NCBI GenBank assembly: GCA_028456385.1
Contig: JALNQF010000183.1
Span: 1-64,000 of the forward strand
DNA: 64,000 nt
Source of the DNA: Ophiosphaerella korrae
Lineage: Eukaryota > Ascomycota > Dothideomycetes > Pleosporales > Phaeosphaeriaceae
Direction of reading: 5' to 3'
Shown here piece by piece: positions 62,991 through 64,000 of the stretch (its first letter is position 1; each line of letters opens with the position of its first letter). The notes below the pieces were generated by a model. The model ran no database searches. It saw nothing but the letters and a program-made list of their open reading frames with translations, and was not told where the DNA came from. A program made the position numbers and the translations under genes.

Positions 62991-64000
62991 TTATACCCTC
63001 CTCAGCACAATCCGGGCCATGTAAGGCGGTAACACCTGCCCTGGCATGAAATGATTGTCCGGCTTAAATCCATGCTCAAACTCTGCGTTGTACCGTACGA
63101 GAATCTTCGCAAACAAGATCTGTGTCATTCTGATGCCCAGATGCCTTCCAGGGCAGATTTGCGGTCCGCATCCATAAGCTAAGAATGTGTTGCTTGCCGT
63201 GGTGGCCTTCGTCGTCACCGTATTAGTTTTTTCGTCGTAGAAGCGATACGGGTCAAACACGTTTGCATTCCTGTAATTGTCCTCGTCATTGTGAATTAGC
63301 CATGCTGGGCTTGAAATAATAGTACCCGGCTGTATTTTCAGCCCGTTTTTCATCCGAATAGGTTGCAAGGCTGAACGTGTAACGCTAACTGGGGGCCTTG
63401 TCAGCGGTTGAGAGTACAGAATACTGTATTTCATAGGATGCACATACACAAGGTTGGACCATCAACGCGCAACGTTTCTCGCGTCAAACTCTCCAGCCGC
63501 GGCAGCGAACTCATAGCCTGCTCCGACCATTCCCCACCATTTGCCGCGAGTGCGTCGGCTATCTCTCTACGCAGTGGCTCTACGATATCCTTGTGACGGA
63601 TAGACTCAAAGAGCAGCTGTGTGACGAGGCAAGCGACGGGCCCTGCGCTATCGAAGGCAGTGAAGATGACTTCGTCAGCGAAAATGTCCACCTGCTTTTC
63701 TTCCTCGGCTTTGCTCATTGCTTTAGGGTTTCTCTTAATCTGTCCCCTTTCTGCTTTGATATCCATGATTGCACCCATCAATGTATATCGCTCTTGCGGC
63801 CACTCCCCATTTCGCCATGTGTCAATGGTTCTGCGAACTTCGGGAACAATAAAATGCTTCAGTCTCTTGATACACGCGCGGATTTTGTACCCCTGGGGAG
63901 ACAAGTACCAGAAAACCCTACGAAGGGGTGCTGGGACCCGGAAGTATAAGTGCACAAAGTTGGGAACGTTGATGCAGTAGTACTCAATTTCCGTCATATA
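62991..64000 (-). CDS. Cytochrome P450, 5' end beyond window (GliC-like)
   Basis: The C-terminal part of a second P450. Exon 64000-63448 continues past the window edge, and the last exon is 63388-62991 (59-nt GT-AG intron). Visible: helix I with FTAFDSAGPVA (Asp-Ser in place of the usual Asp-Thr), ETLR in helix K, a PERF-like region around VFDPYRF, and the heme loop YGCGPQICPGR with the proximal Cys; Gln replaces the usual Arg. This form occurs in the GliC-like fungal P450 group. The role is probably oxidation of the diketopiperazine alpha-carbons before glutathione addition, by analogy. The Met at 63997 is most likely internal, since this protein region lies well inside related P450s. It lies 209 bases upstream of the dipeptidase, in the same direction. 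Confidence 0.88.

Overview
The window looks like a chromosome stretch from a filamentous ascomycete (Pezizomycotina). The support is short 48-70 nt spliceosomal introns with CTNAY-type branch points, fungal secondary-metabolite genes, and a 47 kb TA-saturated block of the kind left by repeat-induced point mutation (RIP). I cannot name a species. The window has two very different halves.

Left half (1 to about 47,150): extremely AT-rich, with no intact gene. Most of it is one nested pile of five chromodomain-type Ty3/gypsy LTR retrotransposons, each about 7 kb once its insertions are removed. I could place both LTRs and a 5-bp target-site duplication for every one. Outer element C (2894-38002, minus, TTACT) was split by A (6106-27295, minus, CTATT) and E (29192-36127, minus, TATAC). 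A was then split by B (10269-17357, minus, TTCTA) and D (19075-26128, plus, CTAAC). All are riddled with stops. Each carries gag with zinc knuckles, protease, RT, RNase H, integrase and chromodomain relics, plus a degenerate reading frame on the opposite strand just inside the 3' LTR. On either side lie older unclassified relics, short tandem repeats and a wrecked pogo-type transposase (about 44,290-46,010). From 47,150 to 47,785 the sequence grades into normal composition.

Right half (47,786-64,000): a gene-dense biosynthetic cluster of epipolythiodioxopiperazine (ETP, gliotoxin/sirodesmin) type. In order: an A-T-C-A-T-C-T NRPS (minus), a P450 (plus), a PLP aminotransferase of the ACC-synthase-like GliI type (minus), a SAM methyltransferase (plus), a gamma-glutamylcyclotransferase of GliK type (plus), a renal-dipeptidase-type peptidase of GliJ type (minus) and a second P450 cut by the window edge (minus). 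I rebuilt exon structures for all of them, and every complete gene closes in frame. By analogy with gliotoxin, the NRPS would make a cyclic dipeptide. A P450 would oxidise it, glutathione would be added by a GST not seen here, GliK- and GliJ-type enzymes would trim the glutathione, and the GliI-type lyase would free the thiols. Methyltransferase and the other P450 would tailor the product. Exact copies of TCGGN3CCGA, the motif associated with the ETP cluster Zn2Cys6 regulator, lie in two intergenic promoters, with a near-match in a third. The GST, dithiol oxidase, transporter and regulator are not in the window and are expected, if present, to the right.

Oddities: one P450 intron appears to have a GA donor and one dipeptidase intron a GC donor. 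The NRPS stop codon lies only about 0.6 kb from the RIP-mutated block.
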